From: Abditibacteriota bacterium
Lineage (GTDB): Bacteria; Armatimonadota; UBA5829
Assembly (NCBI GenBank): GCA_017958015.1
Contig: JAGDDM010000144.1
Span: 1-17,030, forward strand
Length of the DNA: 17,030 nt
Reading direction: 5' to 3'
In this document: piece after piece, positions 1-8,164 of the stretch
How positions within the stretch are numbered: the stretch's first letter is position 1
Layout of the letters: the number at the start of each line of letters is the position of its first letter
Program-made: the position numbers and the translations under genes
Notes under the pieces: model-generated
Databases searched by the model: none
Told to the model about the DNA's origin: nothing
What the model saw: the letters and a program-made list of their open reading frames with translations, nothing else

Positions 1-770
1 CCGCGGCCAACATCGAAAAGGTCCGCTCCTACGGCTGGACAATCGTTGAGGGCGAAAGCGGCAGGCTGGCCTGCGGCACGGAGGGCAGAGGCAGAATGGC
101 GGAGCCGGAGGAAATATTCACCGAAGCGGAACGGGTTTTCGCCCCCAAGGATTTCGCCGGAATCAAAGCCGTTGTCAGCGCCGGCCCCACCCGTGAAGCC
201 ATCGACCCGGTGCGGTACATATCAAACCGCTCCTCCGGGAAAATGGGCTACGCCATAGCGGAAGCCCTTGCCCGACGGGGAGCCGACGTCACCATCGTCA
301 GCGGCCCGGTGTCCCTCTCCACCAACCTCAGGCGCATAAACGTGGAGACCGTGTCGGAAATGTACGAGGCGGTTAAGGCGGCCACCGCCGACGCGGATTT
401 GTTCGTCTCCGCCGCCGCCCCCGCGGACTTCACGGTCGATGAGCCGGCAAGCGAAAAGATTAAGAAGAAAGACAGCCTCGACATAACGCTCACCAAGGCG
501 GTTGACATCATATCCTCCATCGACAAGACGAACCTCTTTACGGTGGGTTTCGCCGCGGAGACGGAGAACCTGGAGGAGTACGCTCAGGACAAACTCCGAC
601 GGAAGGGTATGAACATGATTGCCGCCAACGACGTCACAAAGGGCGTCTTCGGCTCCGACGAGAACGAGATAATAATTTACACCGAAAAGGAAAAAATCCG
701 CCTTGAGCGCGCTTCCAAGCGGGAAATAGCGGACAAACTTTCGGATATCATAAGGAAACACATGTCATGA
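1..770 (+). CDS. coaBC: Phosphopantothenoylcysteine decarboxylase/phosphopantothenate-cysteine ligase, C-terminal part (5' end outside window)
   Basis: The reading frame is open from the window edge, with the first full codon at 3, so the N-terminal decarboxylase (CoaC) domain lies mostly upstream. What remains is the CoaC tail (LACG followed by GRM-EPEEI) and the whole CoaB ligase domain. CoaB joins 4'-phosphopantothenate and cysteine using CTP, and CoaC decarboxylates the product to 4'-phosphopantetheine in CoA synthesis. Visible CoaB signatures are GPTREAIDPVRYISNRSSG, the following KMGYAIAEA, the AAAPADF stretch (more often AAVADF), the lysine-rich KIKKKD, and GFAAETE near the end, followed by MIAANDV. 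An internal ATG at 96 lies inside the conserved linker and is not the start. The stop overlaps the metK start by 4 bases (ATGA), so the two are probably translationally coupled. Identification is secure; only the 5' extent is unknown. Confidence 0.96.
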   Translation, partial: AANIEKVRSYGWTIVEGESGRLACGTEGRGRMAEPEEIFTEAERVFAPKDFAGIKAVVSAGPTREAIDPVRYISNRSSGKMGYAIAEALARRGADVTIVSGPVSLSTNLRRINVETVSEMYEAVKAATADADLFVSAAAPADFTVDEPASEKIKKKDSLDITLTKAVDIISSIDKTNLFTVGFAAETENLEEYAQDKLRRKGMNMIAANDVTKGVFGSDENEIIIYTEKEKIRLERASKREIADKLSDIIRKHMS

Positions 771-1924
771 ACAAAAACGGTTACATATTCACATCCGAAT
801 CGGTGACGGAGGGTCACCCGGACAAAATGGCGGACCGCATTTCCGATACGGTCCTGGACGCGGTTCTCACCATGGACCCGGCGGGAAGAGTGGCCTGCGA
901 GACGGTTCTCTCCCCGGACCTGGTTTTCGTCTCCGGCGAGATCGGCCCCAAGGAACTCCTGTCGGAGATAGACGTTGAGGGCATCGTTCGGGGCGCCGCC
1001 AAGGAAATAGGCTACAAAGACGCCTCCTACGGCTTCGACCCGAGCTGCGAGATTATAAACCGCCTGAAGCCCCAGTCCTGCGACATCAGCATGGGCGTGG
1101 ACAAAGGCGGCGCGGGAGATCAGGGTATGATGTTCGGCTACGCCTGCGACGAGACGGCCGAACTTATGCCCCTGCCCATTACTCTCGCCCACAAGCTGGC
1201 CAAACGGCTTGCCAACGTGCGAAAGAAAAGCGCGCTGCCCTATCTGCGGCCCGACGGCAAGACCCAGGTGACCGTGAAATACGACTCCGACGGCAAACCC
1301 GTTCACATCGAGGACATCGTGGTTTCCACCCAGCACGAAAAGGGCAAAGACCAAAAGATTATACACGACGACGTAACCGAGCACGTCATCAAGGCGGTCA
1401 TAAAGGGCGGCCTTATGGACGAAAGCACCAGAATCCACATCAACCCCACGGGCAGCTTCGAGTACGGCGGTCCCGCGGCGGACGCCGGCCTTACGGGCAG
1501 AAAAATTATCGTGGACACCTACGGCGGCGGCGCCAGACACGGCGGCGGAGCGTTCTCCGGCACGGATCCCACCAAGGTTGACAGAAGCGCCGCCTACATG
1601 ATGAGATACGTGGCCAAAAACATCGTGGCCGCCGGCATAGCGAACCGCTGCGAGGTTTGGGTGGCCTACGCCATCGGCGAGGCGGAACCCATCGGCGTCT
1701 TCGCCGACACCTACGGCACCGGCAAAATAAGCGACGACAAAATCGTATCCCTCATCAGGGAATGTTTCAACCTGGAGCCTCTGGGAATCATCGAGACTCT
1801 CAATCTGCGGCGGCCCATCTACAAAGCCACCTCCGCCTACGGCCACTTCGGCAGAACCGACATCGACCTGCCCTGGGAAAAGACCGACATGGCGGTGGTG
1901 CTCAAAGAAAAAGCGGGGCTGTAA
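767..1924 (+). CDS. metK: S-adenosylmethionine synthetase
   Basis: This 385-residue cytoplasmic enzyme makes S-adenosylmethionine from methionine and ATP, releasing phosphate and pyrophosphate. The length is normal for the family. Motifs in order are EGHPDK (residues 15-20), GAGDQGMMFGYA, RPDGKTQVT, STQHEKGKDQ, TGRKIIVDTYGG (R245, K246) and GGGAFSG followed by DPTKVDRSAAY. The loop before GAGDQG is short (GVDKG), unlike E. coli-type enzymes with a longer insertion. Residue 266 is threonine where the family normally has lysine (SGKDP; by my alignment Lys265 of E. coli), while the next active-site lysine (K270) and aspartate (D272) are kept. It overlaps coaBC by 4 bases, and priA starts directly after its stop, so it sits inside one operon. 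Function is very likely; the effect of the Lys-to-Thr change is unknown. Confidence 0.97.
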   Translation: MNKNGYIFTSESVTEGHPDKMADRISDTVLDAVLTMDPAGRVACETVLSPDLVFVSGEIGPKELLSEIDVEGIVRGAAKEIGYKDASYGFDPSCEIINRLKPQSCDISMGVDKGGAGDQGMMFGYACDETAELMPLPITLAHKLAKRLANVRKKSALPYLRPDGKTQVTVKYDSDGKPVHIEDIVVSTQHEKGKDQKIIHDDVTEHVIKAVIKGGLMDESTRIHINPTGSFEYGGPAADAGLTGRKIIVDTYGGGARHGGGAFSGTDPTKVDRSAAYMMRYVAKNIVAAGIANRCEVWVAYAIGEAEPIGVFADTYGTGKISDDKIVSLIRECFNLEPLGIIETLNLRRPIYKATSAYGHFGRTDIDLPWEKTDMAVVLKEKAGL

Positions 1925-4312
1925 GTGCGCTACGTGTCGGCGGCGGTTGAGTCCGGTCCCGGCGAACCGCTGACATACCTGATTCCGGAGGGCGCGGACA
2001 TCCGCCTCGGCGACTGTGTTCTCCTTCCCCTGGGAACCCGCAAGGCGGTGGGTTTCGCCGTGGGCTTTTCGGACACCACGGAGTTTGAGAACACAAAGCC
2101 CGTTGAGGCGGTGATAGACACCCCCTTTACCCTCACGGAGGAGCTCATTGACCTGGCGTGGGAGATGTCCCGGATGTACGTCTGCCCCATCGGCAAAGTG
2201 TTCACCGTCATGCTGCCGGCCTTTTTCAAACTGAAGATTAGGTGCTCCGTGCCGGCGCCGGAGAGCCTGCCCTCCTACGACGACCTGAAACCCCGGGACA
2301 CTGCGTTGCTGAAACGCATCTGCCGGGGCGAGGGAGCGGAGGACATCGAAAACCTCTTTGACGGCAGGGAGTCGGAAGTCAAATCCGCCCTCACCCGTCT
2401 TGAAAAGGCGGGAATAATAAAACGCCGCTACCGCATCGCGCCGCCGAAGGTCAAAGAACGTATTCTGAAAGGCGTGGCTTTGGGCCATGTGCCGAAAAAG
2501 CTGACGGACAAACAGAAAATTGCCGTGGACGCTCTGATTAAGGCCGGAAAGCCCCTGGCCGCCACGCGCCTCGAAAAAGAGTACGGCGTGTCCTCGGCGG
2601 TTCAGCGCACCATGATTAACAAAGGCATACTGAAGCCGGCGGAGATAAGAGTTCGGCGGATGCCTCATTTCGGCGCGGCAACCGCTCCCCGGTACGACCT
2701 GACCGCGGAACAGACCCGGGCCCTTGAGCGCATAATCGAAGACACGGACGGAAACGCTTTCGCCGAAACACTCCTTTTCGGCGTCACCGCCGGCGGGAAA
2801 ACGGAGGTCTATCTCCGGGCCATAGAGCACGTGCTGGCCAAGGGCAAAACCGCCATGGTGCTCCTGCCGGAGATTGCCCTCACCACCCAGATTATGAACA
2901 TTTTTCGGGAGCGGTTCGGCGACGACGTGGCGGTGCTCCACAGCGCCCTTTCCCACGGCGAGCGTTACGACGAGTGGCAGCGCATAGCGGAGGGCGAGGC
3001 CAAGGTGGTCCTGGGCCCCCGAAGCGCGGTTTTTGCCCCCATATCGAACCTCGGCATAATCATCATCGACGAGGAACACGAGGACTCCTACAAGCAGGAG
3101 GATTCCCAGCCCCGGTACAACGGCAAGGACGTAGCCCGAATAAGAGCGAAGCGAAACAACGCCCTGCTGCTTTTGGGCAGCGCCACTCCCTCCATGGAAA
3201 CTTTTTACCGGGCCCGCCAAGGCGAAATCGGCCTCATAACCATCACCAAGCGGGTGGCGGACAGACCCATGCCCAAGATGATGGCGGTGGACATGAGGCG
3301 CATGTACAAATCCGGCAAGGTGAGCGTGTTCACACCGGAGCTTGAGGAAGCCATGCGGCGGACCCTGGCGGCGGGCAGGCAGATTATGCTCCTGCAGAAC
3401 CGGCGGGCATTTTCCACCATGTTCCTCTGCCGGGACTGCGGATACACCGCCAAGTGCCCCAACTGCTCCGTGTCCCTAAAGTACCGCAAGTCCTCAAACA
3501 GCCTGGTTTGCCACTACTGCGACCACAGCGAGCCCGCCGGAGGCGTATGCCCCAACTGCGGCGGCACACGTCTGGGAAAGTTCGGTATCGGCACGGAACG
3601 GGTTGAGGAAGAGGCCAAGAAAGTTTTTCCCGAGGCCAAGGTTTTGCGCTTGGACAGGGACACCACCACCGCCAAGGGCTCCCATGAGGCTATTCTTTCG
3701 GAGTTCCGACGCTCCGGGGACATTTTGGTGGGCACACAGATGATTGCCAAGGGTCTCGATTTTCCCGGAGTCACTCTCGTGGGCATAATCAGCGCCGACA
3801 CATCCCTGGGCCTGCCGGACTTCCGAGCCGGTGAGCGGACCTTCAGACTTCTGGCTCAGGTGGGCGGCAGAGCGGGCCGGGGCGAGGACCCGGGACAGGT
3901 TATCGTTCAGACCTTCGACCCGGAGAATACGGCGGTTGAGAAGGCCATGAACCATGACTACGTGGGATTTTACGAGTCGGAAATAGGCGACAGAGCGGAG
4001 CTCAACTACCCGCCTTTCACCCATCTCGCCACCATCCTCTCCTCCGACGAGGACGAGGACAGGGCCATGAGCCGAGCGGCGGAAATGGCGGAAGCGTTAA
4101 AGTCGCTGCCACCGGAGTTGTCCCGGAAACTGACGGTTATCGGCCCCGCCCAGGCGTCGCTGGGAGTCATCAAGAACAAGCACAGATTCAGAATTATTTT
4201 GAAGTCCCCCAAGCGGGAGACATTGGTTGAGGCCCTTAGGCTGGCCTTCGACAAGGCGCCCGGTTGCGCCAAACACATCACGCCGGACATCGATCCCGCG
4301 ACGCTGATATAA
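1925..4312 (+). CDS. priA: Primosomal protein N' (replication restart helicase PriA)
   Basis: PriA is a 3'-to-5' superfamily 2 DNA helicase that recognises stalled or repaired forks and reloads the replisome. This copy is 795 residues, slightly longer than E. coli PriA. It starts at GTG immediately after the metK stop. Visible parts in order: an N-terminal DNA-binding region; a Walker A motif GVTAGGKT (residues 286-293, usually GVTGSGKT but still a valid P-loop); the Walker B box DEEH (382-385) followed by SYKQED; eight zinc-binding cysteines in pairs (C502/C505, C511/C514, C529/C532, C542/C545); GTERVEEE; GTQMIAKGLDFPGV; and QVGGRAGRG, the arginine-finger helicase motif VI. All catalytic and zinc residues are present. 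Between it and def are 42 bases with only a weak 5-bp hairpin (4327-4340). Confidence 0.97.
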   Translation: MRYVSAAVESGPGEPLTYLIPEGADIRLGDCVLLPLGTRKAVGFAVGFSDTTEFENTKPVEAVIDTPFTLTEELIDLAWEMSRMYVCPIGKVFTVMLPAFFKLKIRCSVPAPESLPSYDDLKPRDTALLKRICRGEGAEDIENLFDGRESEVKSALTRLEKAGIIKRRYRIAPPKVKERILKGVALGHVPKKLTDKQKIAVDALIKAGKPLAATRLEKEYGVSSAVQRTMINKGILKPAEIRVRRMPHFGAATAPRYDLTAEQTRALERIIEDTDGNAFAETLLFGVTAGGKTEVYLRAIEHVLAKGKTAMVLLPEIALTTQIMNIFRERFGDDVAVLHSALSHGERYDEWQRIAEGEAKVVLGPRSAVFAPISNLGIIIIDEEHEDSYKQEDSQPRYNGKDVARIRAKRNNALLLLGSATPSMETFYRARQGEIGLITITKRVADRPMPKMMAVDMRRMYKSGKVSVFTPELEEAMRRTLAAGRQIMLLQNRRAFSTMFLCRDCGYTAKCPNCSVSLKYRKSSNSLVCHYCDHSEPAGGVCPNCGGTRLGKFGIGTERVEEEAKKVFPEAKVLRLDRDTTTAKGSHEAILSEFRRSGDILVGTQMIAKGLDFPGVTLVGIISADTSLGLPDFRAGERTFRLLAQVGGRAGRGEDPGQVIVQTFDPENTAVEKAMNHDYVGFYESEIGDRAELNYPPFTHLATILSSDEDEDRAMSRAAEMAEALKSLPPELSRKLTVIGPAQASLGVIKNKHRFRIILKSPKRETLVEALRLAFDKAPGCAKHITPDIDPATLI

Positions 4313-4354
4313 ACGAACGAAAAAGCGGCGGCTGACCGCCCGTAAGGAAACAAA

Positions 4355-4864
4355 ATGGAAATAACAAAAGAAGTAGTCAAATACGGAAACGAGGTTCTGC
4401 GGGAAAAGTGCGAGCCCGTGGAGGAAGTCACCGACGAACTGAAGCAAACCATCGCGGAGATGATAGACCTTATGCACGAGAGCAACGGCGTGGGTCTGGC
4501 GGCTCCCCAGGTGGGTCTCACTCTCCGCTTCTTCGTCTACGACGTGGGCGACGACAAGGGAGCCCACGCCCTCATTAACCCCAAAATCGTGAACAAAATC
4601 GGCGTGCGCTGGGACAGCGAGGGCTGCCTGAGTATGCCCGGTCTCTACGGCGACGTTCTTCGGGCGGACAAGGTGGTTGTCACCGGTCTGGACGAAAACG
4701 GCAACAAGGTCCGCATGAAGGCCTCCGGCCTCCTCTCCACCTGCATTCAGCACGAAACGGACCACCTTGACGGCGTTCTTTTCATCGACAAGGCGGACCC
4801 GGAAACGCTCCACACCGGCAAGGTTCCCGGCCGCGACAACGACAGCGAGGATGAGGAAGAATGA
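4355..4864 (+). CDS. def: Peptide deformylase
   Basis: A 169-residue metalloenzyme that removes the formyl group from the N-terminal methionine of new proteins at the ribosome. The three family motifs are intact: GVGLAAPQ (residues 45-52), EGCLS (89-93, metal ligand C91) and HETDH (133-137, metal ligands H133 and H137, catalytic E134). The ATG at 4355 has AAGGA at 4344-4348, six bases upstream, which fixes the start. The tail after residue 145 is acidic (ending EDEEE). The gene overlaps fmt by 4 bases (ATGA). Pairing def with fmt is the classic arrangement: one enzyme undoes the formylation made by the other. Confidence 0.97.
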   Translation: MEITKEVVKYGNEVLREKCEPVEEVTDELKQTIAEMIDLMHESNGVGLAAPQVGLTLRFFVYDVGDDKGAHALINPKIVNKIGVRWDSEGCLSMPGLYGDVLRADKVVVTGLDENGNKVRMKASGLLSTCIQHETDHLDGVLFIDKADPETLHTGKVPGRDNDSEDEEE

Positions 4865-5787
4865 GAGTGGTTTTCATGGGCACAACGGACTTCGCGGTGA
4901 AGTCCTTGGACAAGTTGGTGGCCATGGGCGCCGACGTCCTTGCCTGCGTCACCCAGCCGGACCGTCCCAAGGGCCGGAAGAAAATCCTCACTCCCCCGCC
5001 GGTGAAGGTGTACGCCCTGGAGCACAATATTCCCGTGCTCCAGCCGGAAAAGATTTCCTCTCCGGAGGTCTTCGAGGACCTCAAAGCCCTGGGGAATCTC
5101 GACTTCATCGCAGTGGCGGCATACGGTCAGAAAGTCCCCAAATCCGTTCTCGACATGCCCCGCTACGGTTGCGTCAACGTTCACGGCTCCCTGCTTCCCC
5201 GCCACCGGGGGGCGGCGCCCATGCAGTACACCCTCCTCTGCGGCGACAAAGTGGGCGGCGTCACCACCATGATGATGGCGGAGGGTCTGGACACCGGCGA
5301 CATGCTCCTTAAGGCCCAAATCGACATTGACGACAACGACACCGCCGGCACCCTCACTCCCAAACTTGCCGCCCTGGGCGCCGACCTGCTGGAAAAAACC
5401 CTCATGGGCATGATGAATGGCGAAATAACCCCCATACCTCAGGACGACAGCGCGGCCACCGTCGCCCGCTCGTTAAAATCCGACGCGGGATTTATCGATT
5501 TCGCGAAATCCGCCCAAGAGACCCTTAACATTTATCGGGGCACCACTCCCGCCCCCGGCGCCTACACCCTCACCGAGGGCAGGCGGCTGAAGATTATCGC
5601 CGCGGAGAAAGCGGATGCCCAAGGCGAACCCGGCACCGTGTTCGATGTCACCAAAAAGGGCATCGTGGTCTGCTGCGGCGAGGGCGGAGTGCTGCTCAAG
5701 GAGCTTCAGCCCGAGGGCAAGAAGCCCATGGCCGCCGCCGACTATGCCCGGGGCAAAAGGATTGTTAAAGGTGACACGCTCCGCTAA
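4861..5787 (+). CDS. fmt: Methionyl-tRNA formyltransferase
   Basis: This 308-residue enzyme transfers a formyl group from 10-formyltetrahydrofolate to Met-tRNA(fMet) for translation initiation. It has the N-terminal Rossmann-type formyltransferase domain (MRVVFMGTTDFAV), the motif NVHGSLLPRHRGAAP with catalytic N106 and H108, and D144 in EGLDTGD. These positions match the numbering of the E. coli catalytic triad. The C-terminal third (roughly residues 205-308) is the tRNA-binding domain. The length is normal. It overlaps def by 4 bases upstream and the downstream ASKHA gene by 17 bases, so it belongs to the same transcript. Confidence 0.97.
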   Translation: MRVVFMGTTDFAVKSLDKLVAMGADVLACVTQPDRPKGRKKILTPPPVKVYALEHNIPVLQPEKISSPEVFEDLKALGNLDFIAVAAYGQKVPKSVLDMPRYGCVNVHGSLLPRHRGAAPMQYTLLCGDKVGGVTTMMMAEGLDTGDMLLKAQIDIDDNDTAGTLTPKLAALGADLLEKTLMGMMNGEITPIPQDDSAATVARSLKSDAGFIDFAKSAQETLNIYRGTTPAPGAYTLTEGRRLKIIAAEKADAQGEPGTVFDVTKKGIVVCCGEGGVLLKELQPEGKKPMAAADYARGKRIVKGDTLR

Positions 5788-7147
5788 GGTGACCTTCCTG
5801 CCGGAGGGAACCGTGTTCACCGCCCAAGTGGGCGAAACGCTGGCTCGGGTGTGCTTCCGAGCGGGTCGGGATTTGCAAACCCGATGCGGCGGCGTCGGCA
5901 AGTGCGGCAAGTGCGCCGTGAAAACCGACCGGGGCACAGTCCTCGCCTGTCAAACGAAAATCACCGGGGATATCACCTGCGAAGTACCCATCAAAAAGGA
6001 AGAAATCACCCTCCGCCGGTACGCTCCCACCCCCACAAGCTACGGCGCCGCCGTTGACCTGGGCACCACCACCATCGTCTGCCGAATAATCGACCTCACG
6101 GACGGATCCACCGCGGCCGAAGCCTCATGTCTCAATCCCCAAACCCGTTTCGCCGCCGACGTCATCGGCAGAATCGGCTACGCAGACTCCTTCGGCACCG
6201 CCGACATGCGTGCTCTTGCCGTCAACTCCCTCCGAAACCTCCTGAAAGCGGCGGAAGCGGAATCGCCGGAGCGGTGCGTGATTGTGGGCAACACCTGTAT
6301 GACCCAAATCATCGCCGGTCTCCCCGTAAGCGGTCTGGGGCAGGTCCCCCACGAACCCGCCTTCTTCGACAAAATTATCGACACCCGTATCGTTCCCGAT
6401 TGCGAAACCCTTATAATGCCCCCCATCGCCGGATTCGTGGGCTCCGACACCTCGTCCCTCCTTACCGTCACCGCCGAGGAGGACGGCAAAACCCGGCTCA
6501 TCATCGACATCGGCACCAACGCCGAGGTGGCGCTGGCGAAAGGCGACGAAATATACGTTTGCTCCTCCGCCGCGGGACCCGCCTTCGAGGGCGCGGAAAT
6601 AAGCGCCGGCATGAGAGCGGCAGCGGGGGCCATATACGACGTTAAAATCGTTGGCGGCAAGCCGGAAGTAAAGACCATTGACGGCGCCACGGCCGCGGGC
6701 ATCTGCGGCTCCGGAATGATTTCCGCTTTGCGGGCCATGGCAAGGACGGAAATAATCTCCTCCTCCGGACGCCTGCCGGAACCCTACGAATTGGCTAAAG
6801 ACGTGTTCATCACCCCCACCGACGTGCGGAAACTTCAGCTTGCCAAGGCGGCGGTGCGGGCGGCGGCGGAAACCCTTATCCGAACCACCGGAAAGCGGCC
6901 GGAGGAAATACTCCTGGCCGGCGCCTTCGGCTCCTCAATCAACCCCGAAGACGCCAAGGCCATAGGCCTGATCCCGGATTTACCCGCCAAGTCCGTCGGC
7001 AACGGCGCCGGGGACGGCGCGGCGCTCATGGTGTACGACAGCCGGCAAATCCAACGAGCCCTCGACATCTCAAAGCGAGCCTACCACATCGAACTTGCCG
7101 CATACCCGGACTACACGGATTTATTAACCGAATACATGTTCTTCTGA
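5771..7147 (+). CDS. [2Fe-2S] ferredoxin-ASKHA ATPase, DUF4445 family (reductive activator of corrinoid protein type)
   Basis: This predicted cytoplasmic protein of 458 residues joins an N-terminal plant-type [2Fe-2S] ferredoxin domain (cysteines 39, 45, 48 and 60 in CGGVGKCGKC and LACQT) to a C-terminal ASKHA nucleotide-binding domain. ASKHA signatures are VDLGTTT (95-101), IIDIGTNAEV (from 244), GICGSGMISAL and LLAGAFGSS (381-389). In the named relatives RACo, RamA and AcsV, ATP hydrolysis drives electron transfer from the cluster to an inactive Co(II) corrinoid. I chose GTG 5771 because AAGGA (5757-5761) lies nine bases upstream and the ferredoxin domain then starts at residue 7; GTG 5789 is a weaker alternative, and ATGs further upstream lie within fmt. 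Compared with RACo and RamA, which I recall as over 600 residues, almost nothing separates the two domains. It is the last gene of the operon, directly before a terminator. The family call is strong; the target protein is unknown. Confidence 0.86.
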   Translation: MTRSAKVTFLPEGTVFTAQVGETLARVCFRAGRDLQTRCGGVGKCGKCAVKTDRGTVLACQTKITGDITCEVPIKKEEITLRRYAPTPTSYGAAVDLGTTTIVCRIIDLTDGSTAAEASCLNPQTRFAADVIGRIGYADSFGTADMRALAVNSLRNLLKAAEAESPERCVIVGNTCMTQIIAGLPVSGLGQVPHEPAFFDKIIDTRIVPDCETLIMPPIAGFVGSDTSSLLTVTAEEDGKTRLIIDIGTNAEVALAKGDEIYVCSSAAGPAFEGAEISAGMRAAAGAIYDVKIVGGKPEVKTIDGATAAGICGSGMISALRAMARTEIISSSGRLPEPYELAKDVFITPTDVRKLQLAKAAVRAAAETLIRTTGKRPEEILLAGAFGSSINPEDAKAIGLIPDLPAKSVGNGAGDGAALMVYDSRQIQRALDISKRAYHIELAAYPDYTDLLTEYMFF

Positions 7148-7176
7148 AAAAATCCTCTCATCCGAGAGGATTTTTT
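7147..7176 (+). terminator. Intrinsic terminator of the coaBC-metK-priA-def-fmt-ASKHA operon
   Basis: A perfect inverted repeat has arms 7147-7159 and 7164-7176 and a four-base loop (ATCC). The core CCTCTC/GAGAGG is flanked by an A-run on the left and a T-run on the right. It begins at the last base of the stop codon of the ASKHA gene. A strong stem followed by T6 is the classic Rho-independent form, and the A-run would let it also work on the opposite strand. Confidence 0.93.
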
Positions 7177-7186
7177 GTTGCACCTA

Positions 7187-7215
7187 TTGATTTTTTTGGC
7201 CGGTTGTTGTAAAAT
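7187..7215 (+). promoter_or_regulatory. Promoter of the leucine-rich-repeat gene (TTGATT-17 bp-TAAAAT)
   Basis: The -35 box TTGATT is at 7187-7192 and the -10 box TAAAAT at 7210-7215, separated by exactly 17 bases. It starts 10 bases after the upstream terminator, where a new transcription unit is expected. The predicted start near 7222 gives a leader of about 33 bases. The same two hexamers with the same spacing recur at 8136-8164 and 13077-13105, which greatly strengthens the call. Confidence 0.8.
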
Positions 7216-7230
7216 ATACGTACTTTCAAG

Positions 7231-7242
7231 TTTTTCGAAAAA
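7231..7242. promoter_or_regulatory. 12-bp palindrome in the leader of the LRR gene
   Basis: TTTTTCGAAAAA is a perfect palindrome between the predicted transcription start and the ATG at 7255. It could be an operator for a dimeric regulator. It may also be chance, because it is mostly A/T runs. Confidence 0.25.
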
Positions 7243-7254
7243 TCGCGGGGAACA

Positions 7255-8133
7255 ATGAAGTACGAAACAAGCATAACCGAAGAAGAATCCAAAGTCATCG
7301 AAGAGCTTCGCTGTCCGGCGAAAAAAGTGCGTCTGACGACGGAGAACGGCCACGTGACGGGGCTTGAGATACGGAGCGCGAATCTGGAGGCGCTGCCGGA
7401 GAGCATCTGCGCGCTCAAATATCTGCGCTTCCTCATTCTGCCCATCAACAGTCTGCGCCGCCTGCCGGAGACCCTCTGCCGCCTCACGAACCTGGTCGAA
7501 CTCGATCTCAGCTACAACAAACTGACCTCTCTCCCCGCCGGTTTCGCCGACCTCACGGGTCTGCGGCGTCTGTGTCTGCGGGAAAACGACATCAAACTCA
7601 TGCCGGACGTGTTCGGCAAGATGACCCACCTCACGGATTTGGACCTGGCCGGCAACTGGTTCGAGGTGCTGCCGGAAAGCATATGCAAACTCCGGGACCT
7701 CTGCCGGCTGAACATCCAGTACAACGCACTGAAGACCCTGCCGGAACGCTTCGGCAACCTCATAAATCTCCGGGACTTCTGCGCCTCCTTCAATCTGCTT
7801 GAGTCCCTGCCCAAGAGTTTCGGCGGCCTCCTCTCCCTGCGAAACATGGACATCCGCTACAACAAACTCCGCGCTCTGCCGGAGAGCTTCACAAGCCTCG
7901 CGTCCCTCAGCAAGGTGAACCTGTCCCTGAACTTCCTGCGCTCTCTGCCGGAGAACATGGGCAAACTCTCCGCCCTCAAAAACCTCTGCGTCCGCTACAA
8001 CCTGTTGGAGACGCTGCCCGGAAGCCTGGGAAGTATCGAGAGTCTGCAAAAGGTGAACCTCTCCCACAACAAGATAAAATCCCGGGATGAGGTACGGAAA
8101 ATTTTCGTAAACGGCGTCCTCATCAGATTCTGA
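7255..8133 (+). CDS. Leucine-rich repeat protein, intracellular
   Basis: A 292-residue protein built almost wholly from leucine-rich repeats: ten full 23-residue units (residues 37-266) plus a partial eleventh (267-276), with consensus LxLxxNxLxxLPexfgxLxxL. The N-terminal cap (1-36) is charged and there is no signal peptide or membrane segment, so it should stay in the cytoplasm. The repeat type resembles the 23-residue plant intracellular/SHOC2-like class, a curved solenoid used for protein binding; no catalytic domain is attached. The start is the ATG at 7255 with a weak GGGGA (7247-7251) only three bases away. It has its own promoter and lies between a terminator and the promoter of the secreted enzymes, so it is probably monocistronic. 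The binding partner cannot be told from sequence. Confidence 0.92.
   Translation: MKYETSITEEESKVIEELRCPAKKVRLTTENGHVTGLEIRSANLEALPESICALKYLRFLILPINSLRRLPETLCRLTNLVELDLSYNKLTSLPAGFADLTGLRRLCLRENDIKLMPDVFGKMTHLTDLDLAGNWFEVLPESICKLRDLCRLNIQYNALKTLPERFGNLINLRDFCASFNLLESLPKSFGGLLSLRNMDIRYNKLRALPESFTSLASLSKVNLSLNFLRSLPENMGKLSALKNLCVRYNLLETLPGSLGSIESLQKVNLSHNKIKSRDEVRKIFVNGVLIRF
7363..8082 (+). repeat. Tandem 69-base coding repeats (LRR units)
   Basis: Ten units of 69 bases and one partial unit encode the repeats of the LRR protein. The DNA is diverged between units while the protein pattern is kept; the phrase CTGCCGGA (Leu-Pro-Glu) recurs in most units. Every full unit is exactly 23 codons, with no insertion or deletion. 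Confidence 0.85.
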
Positions 8134-8135
8134 TA

Positions 8136-8164
8136 TTGATTTTTTCGCTCCGTAGGGTTAAAAT
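8136..8164 (+). promoter_or_regulatory. Promoter of the SGNH esterase-glycosidase operon (TTGATT-17 bp-TAAAAT)
   Basis: TTGATT is at 8136-8141 and TAAAAT at 8159-8164, with a 17-base spacer. It begins two bases after the LRR stop codon. The expected transcription start is near 8171, giving a leader of about 22 bases that contains GGAGG (8180-8184) before the ATG at 8193. Both hexamers match the promoters at 7187 and 13077. The -10 box lies in the loop of an inverted repeat. Confidence 0.8.

Noticed and set aside
677..3220. Long minus-strand open frame antisense to metK and priA
   Set aside because: It lies antisense to two fully conserved genes, its translation is rich in Gly, Arg, His and Val as expected from GC-rich antisense DNA, and it shows no recognisable domain.
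4327..4340. GGCGG/CCGCC hairpin between priA and def
   Set aside because: Only five base pairs with no T-run, easily chance in GC-rich DNA. It is not supported as a terminator or regulator.
7363..8082. Periodic repeat considered as a CRISPR array or minisatellite
   Set aside because: The 69-base period is in frame, diverged at DNA level and encodes a perfect LRR consensus, so it is a protein repeat.
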